Part shown: positions 34,562 to 43,913 of the stretch, one piece after another
How positions within the stretch are numbered: the first letter of the stretch is position 1
Layout of the letters: every line of letters starts with the position of its first letter
DNA from: Paenibacillus agricola
GTDB taxonomy: Bacteria > Bacillota > Bacilli > Paenibacillales > NBRC-103111
DNA length: 64,000 nucleotides
Assembly: GCF_011440305.1 (NCBI RefSeq)
Contig: NZ_JAAOIW010000003.1
Coordinates: forward strand, 671,509-735,508
Direction of reading: 5' to 3'
Notes under the pieces: generated by a model
What the model was told of the DNA's origin: nothing
Seen by the model: the letters and a program-made list of their open reading frames with translations, nothing else
The model's database searches: none
Program-made: the position numbers and the translations under genes

Positions 34562-36607
34562 CTATGGCGAAACGACGACCCCTTTGGTTCCTTTAGGCAC
34601 GCCATCCAAGCCATAATTTTGATCATAGGCATCGAATATTTTGCGGGCAATAGGTGCAGCATTTCTGGAGCCAAAGCCCCCTTCAGGAACGACTACGGCT
34701 ATCGCCAGCTTTGGTTTATCGAGTGGAGCATAGGCGATAAATACAGCATTATCGATTAGCTTTCCGCCCACCGATTGCGTGGAGGTCCCTGTTTTTCGCG
34801 CATAGGGGTAAGGAAATCCGTCAAAGCCTTGAACGGAGACCTTTTCCATCCCCTTAATAACCGAATCCCAATAAGCTTTGGGGAAGGTTGTTTCCTCCAT
34901 AATCTCAGGCTCAATCGTTCTTACTGGCTGGCCTTCATAGGTTTCGATTTTATCGACCAAAAGCGGCTTCATTTTCTTGCCTTTGGTTGCTAATGTAGCT
35001 GCATATTGCGCCATTTGCATCGTTGTATATTTCTCATTTTGTCCCCAGGAAGCAAATACCATCCGGGATTGCATGGATTCCTTATCGTTGGTTTTGAACT
35101 CGCTCATCCCCGCCGATTCTCTGGGCAAGCCACTACCCGTTGTAATACCCATGCCAAATTTATTTAGGTAGGATTCCCAAATATCTGCGGATTGGGCACC
35201 ATACTTCTGGTGAAGTTTGTAACCCACCATAGCAGACATAAAGGTATTGGATGAATGCCATATCGCATCCGAAGCATTAATATATCCATAAGAGGCTCGA
35301 TCGGAATTCGTCAGCCTCGCGTTATTGTCCTTGCCGTAGCTGAATTCGCCTGTGTCATTGTACCTAGTTTCGACACCAAATAATCCTTCCTGTAAGCCAA
35401 TTAATACGGATAATGGCTTTATGATCGATCCTACATACACAATCGAGGTTGGATGGTTCTTAAGCTCAGCCGCTGGGTAATCCGGATAGGCATTAGTAAT
35501 TGTACCATTATTAATAAAAGGCTGGATTCGGTTGTATTCGCTTGTTGGAATACCCCCATTCCATAAATTAGGGTCGTAATCCGGCATGCTGGCCATCGCA
35601 ACCACCTTGCCCGTTTCAACCTCTATGGCAACCGCGTAGCCAGCTCTTGCATTAGGGGCATAGCCATATTGGGAAGACCGCGCAGCGGCTGATTTGGCAG
35701 CAGCAAGCTGCTCCATGATCGCCTGCTCGGCAACCTCCTGCACATTTTTATTAATCGTTAAATATAGATTATTGCCTTTTTCGGGAGCTTTGACAGATAC
35801 CTTGCCAATAATTTTTTGGGAAGCGTTAACCGGGTAGGTTTTCATCCCGTTTTTGCCGCGGAGCTCCTCTTGGTACATCAACTCGATACCATCATAACCG
35901 ATATCCTCTGTGTCGAGATATCCTTTTGTAATCTCTTTGTTTTTATAGTATTCAAGCCCACTCTTCGTTTCCCTTGCTACTGAGAAGGGCCGCATATAAC
36001 CAATTAATTGCGCCGCAATCGGTCCCGTATCATAGGCCCGAATGCTTTCTTCCATGATCTCGAGCCATTTCATTTCGTCACGATGCTCAAGAATAAAGGC
36101 AATTTCTTTTTCAGACAAGCCTGACTTAATACGCCTTGGGACAAAAGAATAGCTTGGCGAGGTCGTCGTTGCCTTCTCAAGGTCGTAGCCAACATCCATC
36201 TCTTTAATGATATCGGCAGCGCTCAGCACTTTATTCGAGGGTGTACCCAGATCAACAAATATTTGCTCTAATTGGTGCGCCATCGCAATAACCTCATCCT
36301 TATTCTGATCCGATTCCATCCGGAAATAAAGCGATTGAGTTGACGAAGTAAAAGCTAAGGGGGCACCCCCTCTATCATAAATATTACCGCGTATTGGTCC
36401 GATAGGTGTATCCATCTTGTCCTTATCGGCTTCTTCGGCTTTTAATTGATTGCCTTCAACAAACTGCAGTACGGCAAGCCTGACAATGAGAATCGAAAAT
36501 AAAAAAAATGTACAAAAAAAGATCAGATTGATCCGAAACGTAAAATGGTGGCGTTTGGCCGATTCCTGCTTCTGGGGATCCTCTTTGGAAAGCTTATTGC
36601 GTAACAT
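34562..36607 (-). CDS. Class B penicillin-binding protein (transpeptidase)
   Basis: This monofunctional D,D-transpeptidase cross-links peptidoglycan and is anchored by one N-terminal helix (about 25-48) (681 residues). The dimerisation domain includes GPIRGNIYDRGG (70-81). Transpeptidase motifs are SIIK with Ser394, SSN at 452-454 and KTGTS at 605-609. Size and motifs resemble B. subtilis PBP2a/PbpH, the elongation-type class B enzymes; SpoVD-like PASTA domains are absent. AAGGAGAGG precedes the ATG. It is the last gene of a minus-strand operon after a transglutaminase and two small membrane proteins. Confidence 0.92.
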   Translation of the reverse strand: MLRNKLSKEDPQKQESAKRHHFTFRINLIFFCTFFLFSILIVRLAVLQFVEGNQLKAEEADKDKMDTPIGPIRGNIYDRGGAPLAFTSSTQSLYFRMESDQNKDEVIAMAHQLEQIFVDLGTPSNKVLSAADIIKEMDVGYDLEKATTTSPSYSFVPRRIKSGLSEKEIAFILEHRDEMKWLEIMEESIRAYDTGPIAAQLIGYMRPFSVARETKSGLEYYKNKEITKGYLDTEDIGYDGIELMYQEELRGKNGMKTYPVNASQKIIGKVSVKAPEKGNNLYLTINKNVQEVAEQAIMEQLAAAKSAAARSSQYGYAPNARAGYAVAIEVETGKVVAMASMPDYDPNLWNGGIPTSEYNRIQPFINNGTITNAYPDYPAAELKNHPTSIVYVGSIIKPLSVLIGLQEGLFGVETRYNDTGEFSYGKDNNARLTNSDRASYGYINASDAIWHSSNTFMSAMVGYKLHQKYGAQSADIWESYLNKFGMGITTGSGLPRESAGMSEFKTNDKESMQSRMVFASWGQNEKYTTMQMAQYAATLATKGKKMKPLLVDKIETYEGQPVRTIEPEIMEETTFPKAYWDSVIKGMEKVSVQGFDGFPYPYARKTGTSTQSVGGKLIDNAVFIAYAPLDKPKLAIAVVVPEGGFGSRNAAPIARKIFDAYDQNYGLDGVPKGTKGVVVSP

Positions 36608-36643
36608 ACTTACCTCTCCTTAAAGCGTTTCTTGGGTGCTTGT

Positions 36644-37807
36644 TTAGACTTCCCTAATATGGGTCTCATCAAAGTTAGGCGGGTTAAACCAATTGCCTCC
36701 ACTTGCCACCCAGGTTGAATCTAACGGTACCCATTTTTGGTACTCGGGCAAATACACTTCGTTCCATGCATGCGGACCATAGCCGCCCCGGCCGTCATAG
36801 CCCAACCCTGTTACGACCTTAACATCAAGACCAATGGAGCGAGCCATCACCGCATATAATCGTGAGTAATCGATACAAACGCCTTTTTTTGTTTGAAATG
36901 TCTCTGCGGGTGCTTGTTCTTTCCAAATTCGTTGTTGCTCATATAAATTGACCTTATCCCAGTCATATTTCACCCTAGTGCCGATCCATTTATATAAAAG
37001 CTTCGCCTTTTCCTCATCCGTTGTTGCTTTGGCTACTACTTCCTTGGCAGCATCAGCAATATCCGCGGGAATTTGCGCATCCAGCACTTCATACTTTCTT
37101 TGCAAAATACTGCTAAACTCTTCTTCGACCGCTCTTGTAAACACAGGAAGCTGGTTGGCCAAGAAGTCGCCAGCTACTGGCTTGATCACTTGGGTTGCCC
37201 CTTTTTGATACAAAGTGGAGGCTTGAATATAGGGCGATATCTGAGTTTGCGGAAGCAATGTAGTGAATATAAACAGTGCCGCTATCACCATAAGTGCACG
37301 CCCAAGCCCTGTTAAGGTGCCCATAATAGCACCTACTAGGCTGCTAAGTATACCCGGACTTTGGGAACGCTCCGTTTTCTTTGCTGGTTGCGTTGGTTTA
37401 CTCGCCATCCATCTGCTGACGAAGGGATCCATGACTCGGTAAATGATTTGCTTAATAACCGCATAAGCAATCATGAACAAAATACCCAATCGCAGCAAAG
37501 GGAAATCGCGTACTGCTGTAATAAAGGTATAATAAAATTGCTCGTAAAAAGCAAGCTCTCTCGTAGGAATCGCGATCTGCTGTGCTAGCAACCAGACTTG
37601 AACATGAGGCGATGCCCAGGAAGACAGCTGCCAAGACAGAAGAATACCCAGTACAGTGGCAATGCCTTCTGACAGCATCAAGGCGAAATAACGAGCCGAA
37701 GAGGATGCTCCGCGAATCATCCCTTGTATAATCGAGAATAGGATTGTCCCAGCTATAAGCACCGTAACCCAGTTTATAGAAGTTAATAGATCAATAGATG
37801 GTGGCAA
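36644..37807 (-). CDS. CvpA-like membrane / transglutaminase fusion protein
   Basis: This is a membrane protein of 387 residues. Residues 1-185 carry about four helices in a CvpA-like layout (FSIIQGMIRGASSSARYF, then SLVGAIMGTLTGLGRAL). The C-terminal part is a transglutaminase-like papain fold with Cys311 in GVCIDYS, His346 in HAWNEV and Asp363 in LDSTW, an intact triad, probably exposed outside the cell. I chose TTG at 37807 because AGGAGAGG lies 7 bases before it; the GTG at 37825 would contain that site. It is directly upstream of the penicillin-binding protein gene, so a wall-linked peptidase or cross-linking role is likely. Confidence 0.82.
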   Translation of the reverse strand: MPPSIDLLTSINWVTVLIAGTILFSIIQGMIRGASSSARYFALMLSEGIATVLGILLSWQLSSWASPHVQVWLLAQQIAIPTRELAFYEQFYYTFITAVRDFPLLRLGILFMIAYAVIKQIIYRVMDPFVSRWMASKPTQPAKKTERSQSPGILSSLVGAIMGTLTGLGRALMVIAALFIFTTLLPQTQISPYIQASTLYQKGATQVIKPVAGDFLANQLPVFTRAVEEEFSSILQRKYEVLDAQIPADIADAAKEVVAKATTDEEKAKLLYKWIGTRVKYDWDKVNLYEQQRIWKEQAPAETFQTKKGVCIDYSRLYAVMARSIGLDVKVVTGLGYDGRGGYGPHAWNEVYLPEYQKWVPLDSTWVASGGNWFNPPNFDETHIREV

Positions 37808-37855
37808 TTTCTTTCCTCTCCTCACGAGCCCAGGATTCCAGCGGCATGAAGCACT

Positions 37856-38296
37856 TTAGGCCGCTGTATTGGCCTTGGCTTGGTCAATCAATGCTTTAAT
37901 GATATCATCGAGCTTCATCGTAAAGGTTTGATTCATAAAGGTGACATTAACCTCGCTCGCACCTGGTTTTCCATCTACTCTTAAGCTTTTGGTCGTTACG
38001 GTATAACTTCCGTCTGGATTCTGCTTATATTGCGCATCCTTCATTTCACTTGAGACGATTTTGGCCGCTTGGTTTTTCACTTCTGTGGTTACAGAAGCTC
38101 CTACAGAAGCCCCCATATTGATAAGTTGATCCTTGTAGCTAGCTCCATAGAAATATAATCCTGCCACTATCGCAAGTACAATGACCCACTTGATAACCGT
38201 TTTAACAATCCGGACAACTATAAACAAAATAATAATAGCTGCAACAATAATATACCAGCGCTCTTGTAAAAATGCTGCAATAAAATCCAATTCCAT
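37856..38296 (-). CDS. Single- or double-span membrane protein of unknown function
   Basis: I do not recognise this 146-residue protein. It has an N-terminal hydrophobic stretch of about 40 residues (roughly 15-50, one long or two short helices) and a hydrophilic, Lys/Asp-rich beta-type C-terminal domain. AGGAG precedes the ATG at only 2 bases but is well spaced for a TTG two codons on, so translation may start there. It is second in the operon that ends with the transglutaminase and penicillin-binding protein, pointing to the envelope. Confidence 0.7.
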   Translation of the reverse strand: MELDFIAAFLQERWYIIVAAIIILFIVVRIVKTVIKWVIVLAIVAGLYFYGASYKDQLINMGASVGASVTTEVKNQAAKIVSSEMKDAQYKQNPDGSYTVTTKSLRVDGKPGASEVNVTFMNQTFTMKLDDIIKALIDQAKANTAA

Positions 38297-38337
38297 CTCT
38301 CCTCGGCCTCAACCAAATACTTTCTCAATATTGATTA

Positions 38338-38508
38338 TCATACACCATTTTTATCGTTATCTTCATCCCTTTTTTTCCTCAGCTCCTGTAGCTGTTGCTG
38401 AATTTGTTCGGATCGATCGAAGTTTTTGGTCTTTCGAAAGGTTCGGCGCAGCCTAAAAAACAAAAAGACGAGAATAAGGGCTAATACGATCAGTGTAAAC
38501 GGCTCCAT
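38338..38508 (-). CDS. 56-residue membrane protein
   Basis: This small protein has one N-terminal helix (TLIVLALILVFLFF, about 5-18) and a long basic or amphipathic tail (RRTFRKTKNFDRSEQIQQQL) that may form a coiled coil. Its function is unknown. The ATG at 38508 has GGGGGTTAGGT upstream; the longer frame to 38607 has no site. It is the first gene of the operon leading through the 146-residue protein, the transglutaminase fusion and the penicillin-binding protein (gaps 41, 48 and 36 bases). Confidence 0.65.
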   Translation of the reverse strand: MEPFTLIVLALILVFLFFRLRRTFRKTKNFDRSEQIQQQLQELRKKRDEDNDKNGV

Positions 38509-38655
38509 ACCTAACCCCCTTTCACAAACGCTCCTTCTTTTGTACCTTGTACGCACCTCATGCCCTCTGGTTGTAAAAATAGTGGTACTAACCCAATAGC
38601 TTGTCACGTAAAAGTAGTATCAGACTGCTGAATTGGCAGAATAACGACTAAGGCA

Positions 38656-38690
38656 CAACTGAAATAGAATTACCAGCTATTATTCAGTTG
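38656..38690. repeat. Operator-like inverted repeat before the MFS gene
   Basis: CAACTGAA (38656-38663) and TTCAGTTG (38683-38690) pair perfectly, extended inward by ATAG/CTAT. It sits just before the MFS ribosome site with no T-run, so it may be a repressor operator or an RNA hairpin. Confidence 0.4.
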
Positions 38691-38713
38691 CTCCTAAATT
38701 AGAGGTGAACGAT

Positions 38714-39889
38714 TTGAAGACGGCTATGTGGTTATATTTATTTATGTTCATCGCGATTTTCGACTTGCATGCGCAGTATCCCATTTTATCCCCATTTGCG
38801 CTTTCGCTTGGTGCAGCCCCTTCCTTTATTGGACTTATCCTAGGGGTATATTCACTTACGCATTTACCAGGCAATCTTCTAGCAGGCTATGGTGTGGACC
38901 GTTTTGGCAGCAAGGGCTTTATTGTCTTCAGTCTAATTGTAGCAGGAATTGTCTTATTAGTTCAATCTCGCGTAACCGATCCTTGGGATTTACTTATCAT
39001 CCGTTCGATTAGTGGGTTTGTACTCGCTTTTTTATCACCTGCTTGCTTGGCATTGTTAGCCAAGATTGCGAAAGACCGGATCCAGCAAAGCAAGTTCATG
39101 TCAGGAAATGGGCTTGTACATACGATTGCTTCCGTACTAAGCCCGGCAGTCGGCGCTTTTCTGGTAGCCAAGCTTGGCTTCTCCCAATCGTTCACCATAC
39201 TGGGATGGGTGCTGATTGCTACTGGATTACTCGCGATTATAGGCGTGAAGGAGCGGCCCTATTTAAACAAGGTGGCCGATCTGCAACTGCAGCAACACCC
39301 CGATACCAATACCGATGTAAACGTAGACGGGCTCCTGCCAATAAAAGAGACACGTATTCCTTGGTTATTTTTCGGAATCCCATTGGCGATTTCCTGTGCA
39401 CAGGGGATTTTGTTTTTTGAGCTTCCCTTAATGAAGGAATCCGGCGGCTCCATTCTCACCTCCGGCATTTTGTTTTCACTTGTCAGTCTGGGTGCGCTCG
39501 TAACGTTAAGTATGGTGTTCTTGAATAGGAAGTCTCCTTTTCTGCGGACTACGATAGGAAGCCTCGGACTAGCCATCGTCTTTTTTGGTTTATCCATCCA
39601 TTGGCCCATCCCCATTTATGTCTCGTTGTTTCTGATTGGAATGGCTAAAGGCGTTATCTTTCCAGCCATAGCCTCTTTATTGGCAAGCATTACAAACCCT
39701 AGCCGCTATGGACGTGTATTTTCCATTCTGTCGATTTCCTTTTCTATAGGAGCCTTTATAGGTCCCATTGTTGCCGGCCATTTGAGAAGTCATACCTCGC
39801 CTTATTTTATCGCATTTGCTTGCTTGATGCTGGCTTTAAGCCTAGTGCCTATAAAAACGTTTCAAGCAGTGCCCATCGAGCCCAGCTAA
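38714..39889 (+). CDS. MFS transporter
   Basis: This is a twelve-helix major facilitator (391 residues) with the MFS motif A in GYGVDRFGSKG near residue 60 and a long central loop (about 190-210). The substrate is not evident; it resembles drug or metabolite exporters. I chose TTG at 38714 because GAGGTG lies 6 bases upstream; the GTG at 38705 would overlap that site. An operator-like inverted repeat lies just upstream. It is monocistronic and divergent from the small-protein/PBP operon. Confidence 0.82.
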   Translation: MKTAMWLYLFMFIAIFDLHAQYPILSPFALSLGAAPSFIGLILGVYSLTHLPGNLLAGYGVDRFGSKGFIVFSLIVAGIVLLVQSRVTDPWDLLIIRSISGFVLAFLSPACLALLAKIAKDRIQQSKFMSGNGLVHTIASVLSPAVGAFLVAKLGFSQSFTILGWVLIATGLLAIIGVKERPYLNKVADLQLQQHPDTNTDVNVDGLLPIKETRIPWLFFGIPLAISCAQGILFFELPLMKESGGSILTSGILFSLVSLGALVTLSMVFLNRKSPFLRTTIGSLGLAIVFFGLSIHWPIPIYVSLFLIGMAKGVIFPAIASLLASITNPSRYGRVFSILSISFSIGAFIGPIVAGHLRSHTSPYFIAFACLMLALSLVPIKTFQAVPIEPS

Positions 39890-39918
39890 GATCAGCAATC
39901 ATCCCCATCTATCAATTC

Positions 39919-40045
39919 TGATTCAAGATAATATGTTGCGGGTAATTAGGGATTACGTCGAGCGTAATTTCTCATTTTACTCTGAATAGTCTTGAATCAA
40001 TATTATTTGGGGACAGACGGACTTAAAATGAGAAATTACGTTCGA
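39919..40045. repeat. Paired inverted repeats in the SLH-gene leader
   Basis: TGATTCAAGA (39919-39928) pairs with TCTTGAATCA (39990-39999). A longer repeat beginning TCGAGCGTAATTTCTC (39958-39979) pairs with one mismatch to 40024-40045 over about 22 bases. The two interleave rather than nest. The loop holds TTGGGGACAGACGGACTT, a sequence type often flanking REP/RAYT-type transposon remnants. No transposase is present. Confidence 0.5.
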
Positions 40046-40164
40046 ACTTTGTAATAAGACAGCTACAAAGATAATTGTCGAAGAAGGAGGTGAAAAGCAT
40101 AGTGACAAATAAGCCTTTTCAAAAAGAACAACATATAACCAGGAATGATAGGAGTGAGCCATCA

Positions 40165-41796
40165 ATGAAAGAAGCTTTTTTCAAAAAGACAGCACAGGTT
40201 ACCGTTCTAATGCTGATCATCTCAGTAATGTTACCTGTATTGGCTTTTGCTGCAACAGGATTTTCCAATCTTACTTATCAGAATAATTCTGTAAATGCAA
40301 CGGTCTATTCCACTAATGATTTACATACCAACACTGTTGGTGATGCCGTATATGTCAATGTGTATAGTAGTACTGGAGAATTTATTACTGCTGCAAAAGC
40401 TGTTTACACCAATACGTATGACCCCAACAAAGGTTGGTACTATTCTACTATACCGGCTATCAGTGTTTCCAATTCTTACGGCACACTATCGGTAAGCACT
40501 ACTGTATACAAGAACGGTACAGTAGATCCAACCGAATCTGCTACCATGCCTATATCGTATAGCTATATTGGTGGCAACACAGGCGGCGGCGGCGGTGGCG
40601 GTGGCGGTGGTGGCGGAAGCTCATCCGGATCGACTATGAATATCTCGTCCGATGGAACAGTCGATGCGAATACCTTAACCAATGCTTTGAACAACGCGGA
40701 TGAAGTCACGCTTAATCTTAGCGGCGATCTTGCTTTAATTCCAGCTAAAGCATTAACCGGCTTCACTAGCAACCCATTAAAGACATTAAGAATTGTTAAC
40801 ACTAAAGGCACTTATATTCTTCCGATTTCTTCTTTGAACTTGGCTGATTTAGCAACCGCGCTTGGCATTACGGTTGACGAATTGGTAATCAAAGTAATGA
40901 TCTCTGCGGCAAGTGCTGCTGACATTGCAAGCATCAGCTCAGCGGCTACAGCTTTGGGCGCAACTGAAATTGCTACACCTGTTGATTTCACTGTAGTTGC
41001 TCTTGGCAAAGATGGTAAAACACAAGCTGTAGATTTCGGTAACACTTATATTAGCCGTATCCTACCAATTACGAAAACGGCTGATACAACCCGTTCAACT
41101 GGTGTCGTATTTGATCCAATAACGAAGAAGTTAAGCTTTGTACCTACATTATTTAGTTCATCAGAAAACGTGAACCAAGCAACAATTAAACGTAACAGCA
41201 ACAGTATTTATACGGCTCTTGAATTAAACAAAAGCTTCCCTGACAGCATAGGCCACTGGGCGCAAGGCTACATCGATTTATTGGCTAACAAGCTAGTTAT
41301 CGATGGTGTAACCGACACAACCTTTGAGCCAGAGCGTAACATTACTCGTGCTGAATTCGCAGCATTAGTGGTTAGGTCACTTGGTTTAGAGCAAGCGACT
41401 GGAAGCAGTTCATTTAATGACGTTGCTTCAGGTGATTGGTTTGCTGGCGTTGTTGGTGCAGCAACTAAAGCAAAAATCATTGATGGCTATGAAGATATGA
41501 CATTTAGACCGAACCAACCCATTAAGCGTGAAGAATTAGCAGCAATGGTTGTTCGTGCACTGAACTACGCTGGCGCTAAGCCAACTGTAACTTCAGACCG
41601 TCAAGCCGAATTGCTGGCTAAGTTCACCGATTCCAGCAGCATTGTATGGGCGCAAACAGAAGTAGCAACTGCCATTGAAGCTGGTATTGTTGATGGAATG
41701 ACCGATACCACAATTGCTCCGGGCAACCAAGCAACTCGTGCACAATCGGCTACTATGCTGAAACGTTTCTTGACCAAATCCAATTTCATTAACTAA
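40165..41796 (+). CDS. Exported SLH-domain protein with poly-glycine hinge
   Basis: This is a secreted protein anchored to wall polymer by three C-terminal S-layer homology domains (543 residues). The signal peptide is at 1-29 (MKEAFFKKTAQ ... LPVLAFA). An N-terminal beta domain follows, then a run of twelve glycines and a Ser-rich hinge near 147-165, a middle domain, and SLH repeats starting FPDSIGHWAQGYIDLLA, FNDVASGDWFAGVVGAA and FTDSSSIVWAQTEVATA. I list the ATG at 40165 (AGGAG upstream); a GTG at 40102 with a perfect AAGGAGG would give a 21-residue longer leader and cannot be excluded. The function of the N-terminal part is unknown. Confidence 0.85.
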   Translation: MKEAFFKKTAQVTVLMLIISVMLPVLAFAATGFSNLTYQNNSVNATVYSTNDLHTNTVGDAVYVNVYSSTGEFITAAKAVYTNTYDPNKGWYYSTIPAISVSNSYGTLSVSTTVYKNGTVDPTESATMPISYSYIGGNTGGGGGGGGGGGGSSSGSTMNISSDGTVDANTLTNALNNADEVTLNLSGDLALIPAKALTGFTSNPLKTLRIVNTKGTYILPISSLNLADLATALGITVDELVIKVMISAASAADIASISSAATALGATEIATPVDFTVVALGKDGKTQAVDFGNTYISRILPITKTADTTRSTGVVFDPITKKLSFVPTLFSSSENVNQATIKRNSNSIYTALELNKSFPDSIGHWAQGYIDLLANKLVIDGVTDTTFEPERNITRAEFAALVVRSLGLEQATGSSSFNDVASGDWFAGVVGAATKAKIIDGYEDMTFRPNQPIKREELAAMVVRALNYAGAKPTVTSDRQAELLAKFTDSSSIVWAQTEVATAIEAGIVDGMTDTTIAPGNQATRAQSATMLKRFLTKSNFIN

Positions 41797-41840
41797 GCTT
41801 GCTTGGCAAATGAATGAAGAAGAGGTCAACAATAAGTAAT

Positions 41841-41876
41841 AAAAGGGAGCTGACAGCAATGTCAGTTCCCTTTTTT
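41841..41876 (+). terminator. Terminator after the SLH gene
   Basis: AAGGGAGCTGACA pairs with TGTCAGTTCCCTT around GCAA, followed by TTTT. Confidence 0.92.
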
Positions 41877-41989
41877 CTTTGTAAATAGCCATTGATTTTT
41901 ACTGCTCACCCTGTAGGCAGCGGGGATTAGCCCTTCCTACTTCTTAAACACCCGTCACCTTAAGTACCCAATTCAAGCTTTATTTGCGT

Positions 41990-42871
41990 TCAACCCTTCA
42001 AAGCCCCTACCATGACACCCTTCACAAAATACTTCTGCACAAAAGGATAAATACATAGAATTGGCAAGGTTGCGACTACAATTGTAGCGTATTTGATCGT
42101 TTCACTGAATTCAACTTGGGTATCCAGGTTCCCTCCACCCAGCATACTATCCGTCGAGTTGGATATTAATATTTCTCTCAGTATAAGCTGTAATGGAAAA
42201 AGCTGGCGATCCTTCAAGAATAACGATGCATAAAACCAACCATTCCATTTTTCCACCGCATAATATAGTGACATCACCGCAATTACAGGAAGCGAAAGCG
42301 GTATAACAATCCGAAAGAAGATTGTGAAATGATTAGCTCCATCGATCTTAGCGGATTCCTCCAAGCTGTCAGGTACAGACATAAATGCGGTTCGCATAAT
42401 AATCAGATTAAAGGTATTGACAGCAAAAGGAATAATTAATGCCCATAATGAATTCATTAACCCTACACCCTTAACGACTAAATAAAAAGGAATTAACCCG
42501 CCATTAAAAAACATCGTTAATACGATAATGAAGATAAACGTTTGATTCCAGTATACTTGTTTACGTGAAAGCACATAGGCAGTCATAGCGGTAATGCTTA
42601 AGCTGACCACAAGGGAAGCCACAACGACAAAAAGCGTATTTCCGTAGCCGATTAATATATTAGCATTATCAAACACCTTTAAGTACGCGTCAATGTGGAA
42701 ACCAAATGATTTATAAAGAAACCCGGTGTGCTGCATCAATAGCGTCCCATCGCTAAACGAAGCGAGAATGACATAAAAGATGGGATAGGCCGTAATAAAG
42801 ACCAAGCCTAGCATGATCGAGATGATGAATCCATCGGTCCACTTATCCGACAGGGAACGTCTATTTCCCAT
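41990..42871 (-). CDS. Carbohydrate ABC transporter permease (LplC/YtcP type)
   Basis: This is an inner-membrane permease of 293 residues with six helices and the EAA loop ESAKIDGANHFTIFFRIVIP. It forms a heterodimer with the permease encoded upstream. It ends with KYFVKGVMVGALKG, typical of LplC/YtcP proteins that serve oligosaccharide uptake. GGAGGAAGG precedes the ATG. The cluster lacks an ATPase gene, so a shared MsmX-type ATPase elsewhere is expected. Confidence 0.92.
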   Translation of the reverse strand: MGNRRSLSDKWTDGFIISIMLGLVFITAYPIFYVILASFSDGTLLMQHTGFLYKSFGFHIDAYLKVFDNANILIGYGNTLFVVVASLVVSLSITAMTAYVLSRKQVYWNQTFIFIIVLTMFFNGGLIPFYLVVKGVGLMNSLWALIIPFAVNTFNLIIMRTAFMSVPDSLEESAKIDGANHFTIFFRIVIPLSLPVIAVMSLYYAVEKWNGWFYASLFLKDRQLFPLQLILREILISNSTDSMLGGGNLDTQVEFSETIKYATIVVATLPILCIYPFVQKYFVKGVMVGALKG

Positions 42872-42883
42872 CCTTCCTCCTCC

Positions 42884-43816
42884 TTACCACAGACTGTTTT
42901 CACTGGTTTTACGACTAATATAATTCGCTGCAACAAGCAGACATAAATTAATGAGTGAATTAAAAAGACCTACGGATGCACTAAAGCTCCAATTGAATTC
43001 GATTAAGCCTTTTCGATATACGTAAGAAGAAATGACATCTGCCGTATCGTAAATGGAAGGGTTATAAAGCAAAATAATTTTTTCGAATCCAACGTTAAGC
43101 AGGTTCCCCATCCTAAGAATAAGCAGAATCATTATAGTTGGAAGAATACCAGGCAAGGTTACACTCAGCATTTGCCGCCAACGTCCGGCTCCATCTATTT
43201 TAGCTGCTTCATATTGCTCTTGGTCAATCCCACTTAAAGCTGCCAAGTAAATAATCGATTCCCATCCAAAATGCTGCCAGATTTCAGAAAGAATATAAAT
43301 CGGGCGGAAATAATCCGGATTTTGCAGCATCGTCTTACCATCGCCGCCAAAATAGCTGAATAAAGTATTAATAAGACCACCGCTATTCGTGAAATCTTTA
43401 ATAATGCCACAAATAACAATAAGTGAAATAAAATAGGGCATATAGGTTATAGACTGGACGATTCGCTTAAACCCGCTGCTTCTCAGCTCATTAATTAGCA
43501 AAGCTAGTATAATCGGGGCAGGAAATCCAAATACAAGGGCATATATGCTGATTAGTACAGTATTCTTAAAGATACGCCAGAAATAAAAACCGCTGAAAAA
43601 CTCTCTAAAATTAGCTAGTCCCACCCATTCGCTGTTCCAAATTCCATTGGATGGAGAGTAATCCTTAAACGCAATAATTGCCCCATACATCGGTCCATAA
43701 TGAAAAATAATATAGTAGGCTAGTGCGGGCAGCATCATTACATAAAGAAGTTTATTGCGAAGTAAATCATTTAAGAGAAATTTCCTCCGGCTCATTTTCT
43801 TTAGTGCTTTCTCCAT
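42884..43816 (-). CDS. Carbohydrate ABC transporter permease (LplB type)
   Basis: This is the second permease of the sugar transporter (310 residues, six helices) with EAA loop EAAKIDGAGRWRQMLSVTLP. Its start region (FLLNDLLRNKLLYVMMLP) and ending (NYISRKTSENSLW) are those of LplB-like proteins. The ATG at 43816 has AAGGGG upstream; another ATG eight codons earlier is less well placed. It lies 12 bases before the LplC-type gene and follows the binding-protein gene. Confidence 0.92.
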   Translation of the reverse strand: MEKALKKMSRRKFLLNDLLRNKLLYVMMLPALAYYIIFHYGPMYGAIIAFKDYSPSNGIWNSEWVGLANFREFFSGFYFWRIFKNTVLISIYALVFGFPAPIILALLINELRSSGFKRIVQSITYMPYFISLIVICGIIKDFTNSGGLINTLFSYFGGDGKTMLQNPDYFRPIYILSEIWQHFGWESIIYLAALSGIDQEQYEAAKIDGAGRWRQMLSVTLPGILPTIMILLILRMGNLLNVGFEKIILLYNPSIYDTADVISSYVYRKGLIEFNWSFSASVGLFNSLINLCLLVAANYISRKTSENSLW

Positions 43817-43913
43817 GATATCCCCTTCCATACTTGTCAATCTATCTGGCCTAGACCGCTAATAAAGTTCAGGAGAGCATGAACTCGCTCCCCTATCGCT
43901 CCTACCTGCTTTG

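Noticed and set aside
40074..40081. TGTCGAA next to the SLH gene as a Spo0A box
   Set aside because: The seven-base core is expected several times by chance in 64 kb on two strands and no promoter is placed around it.
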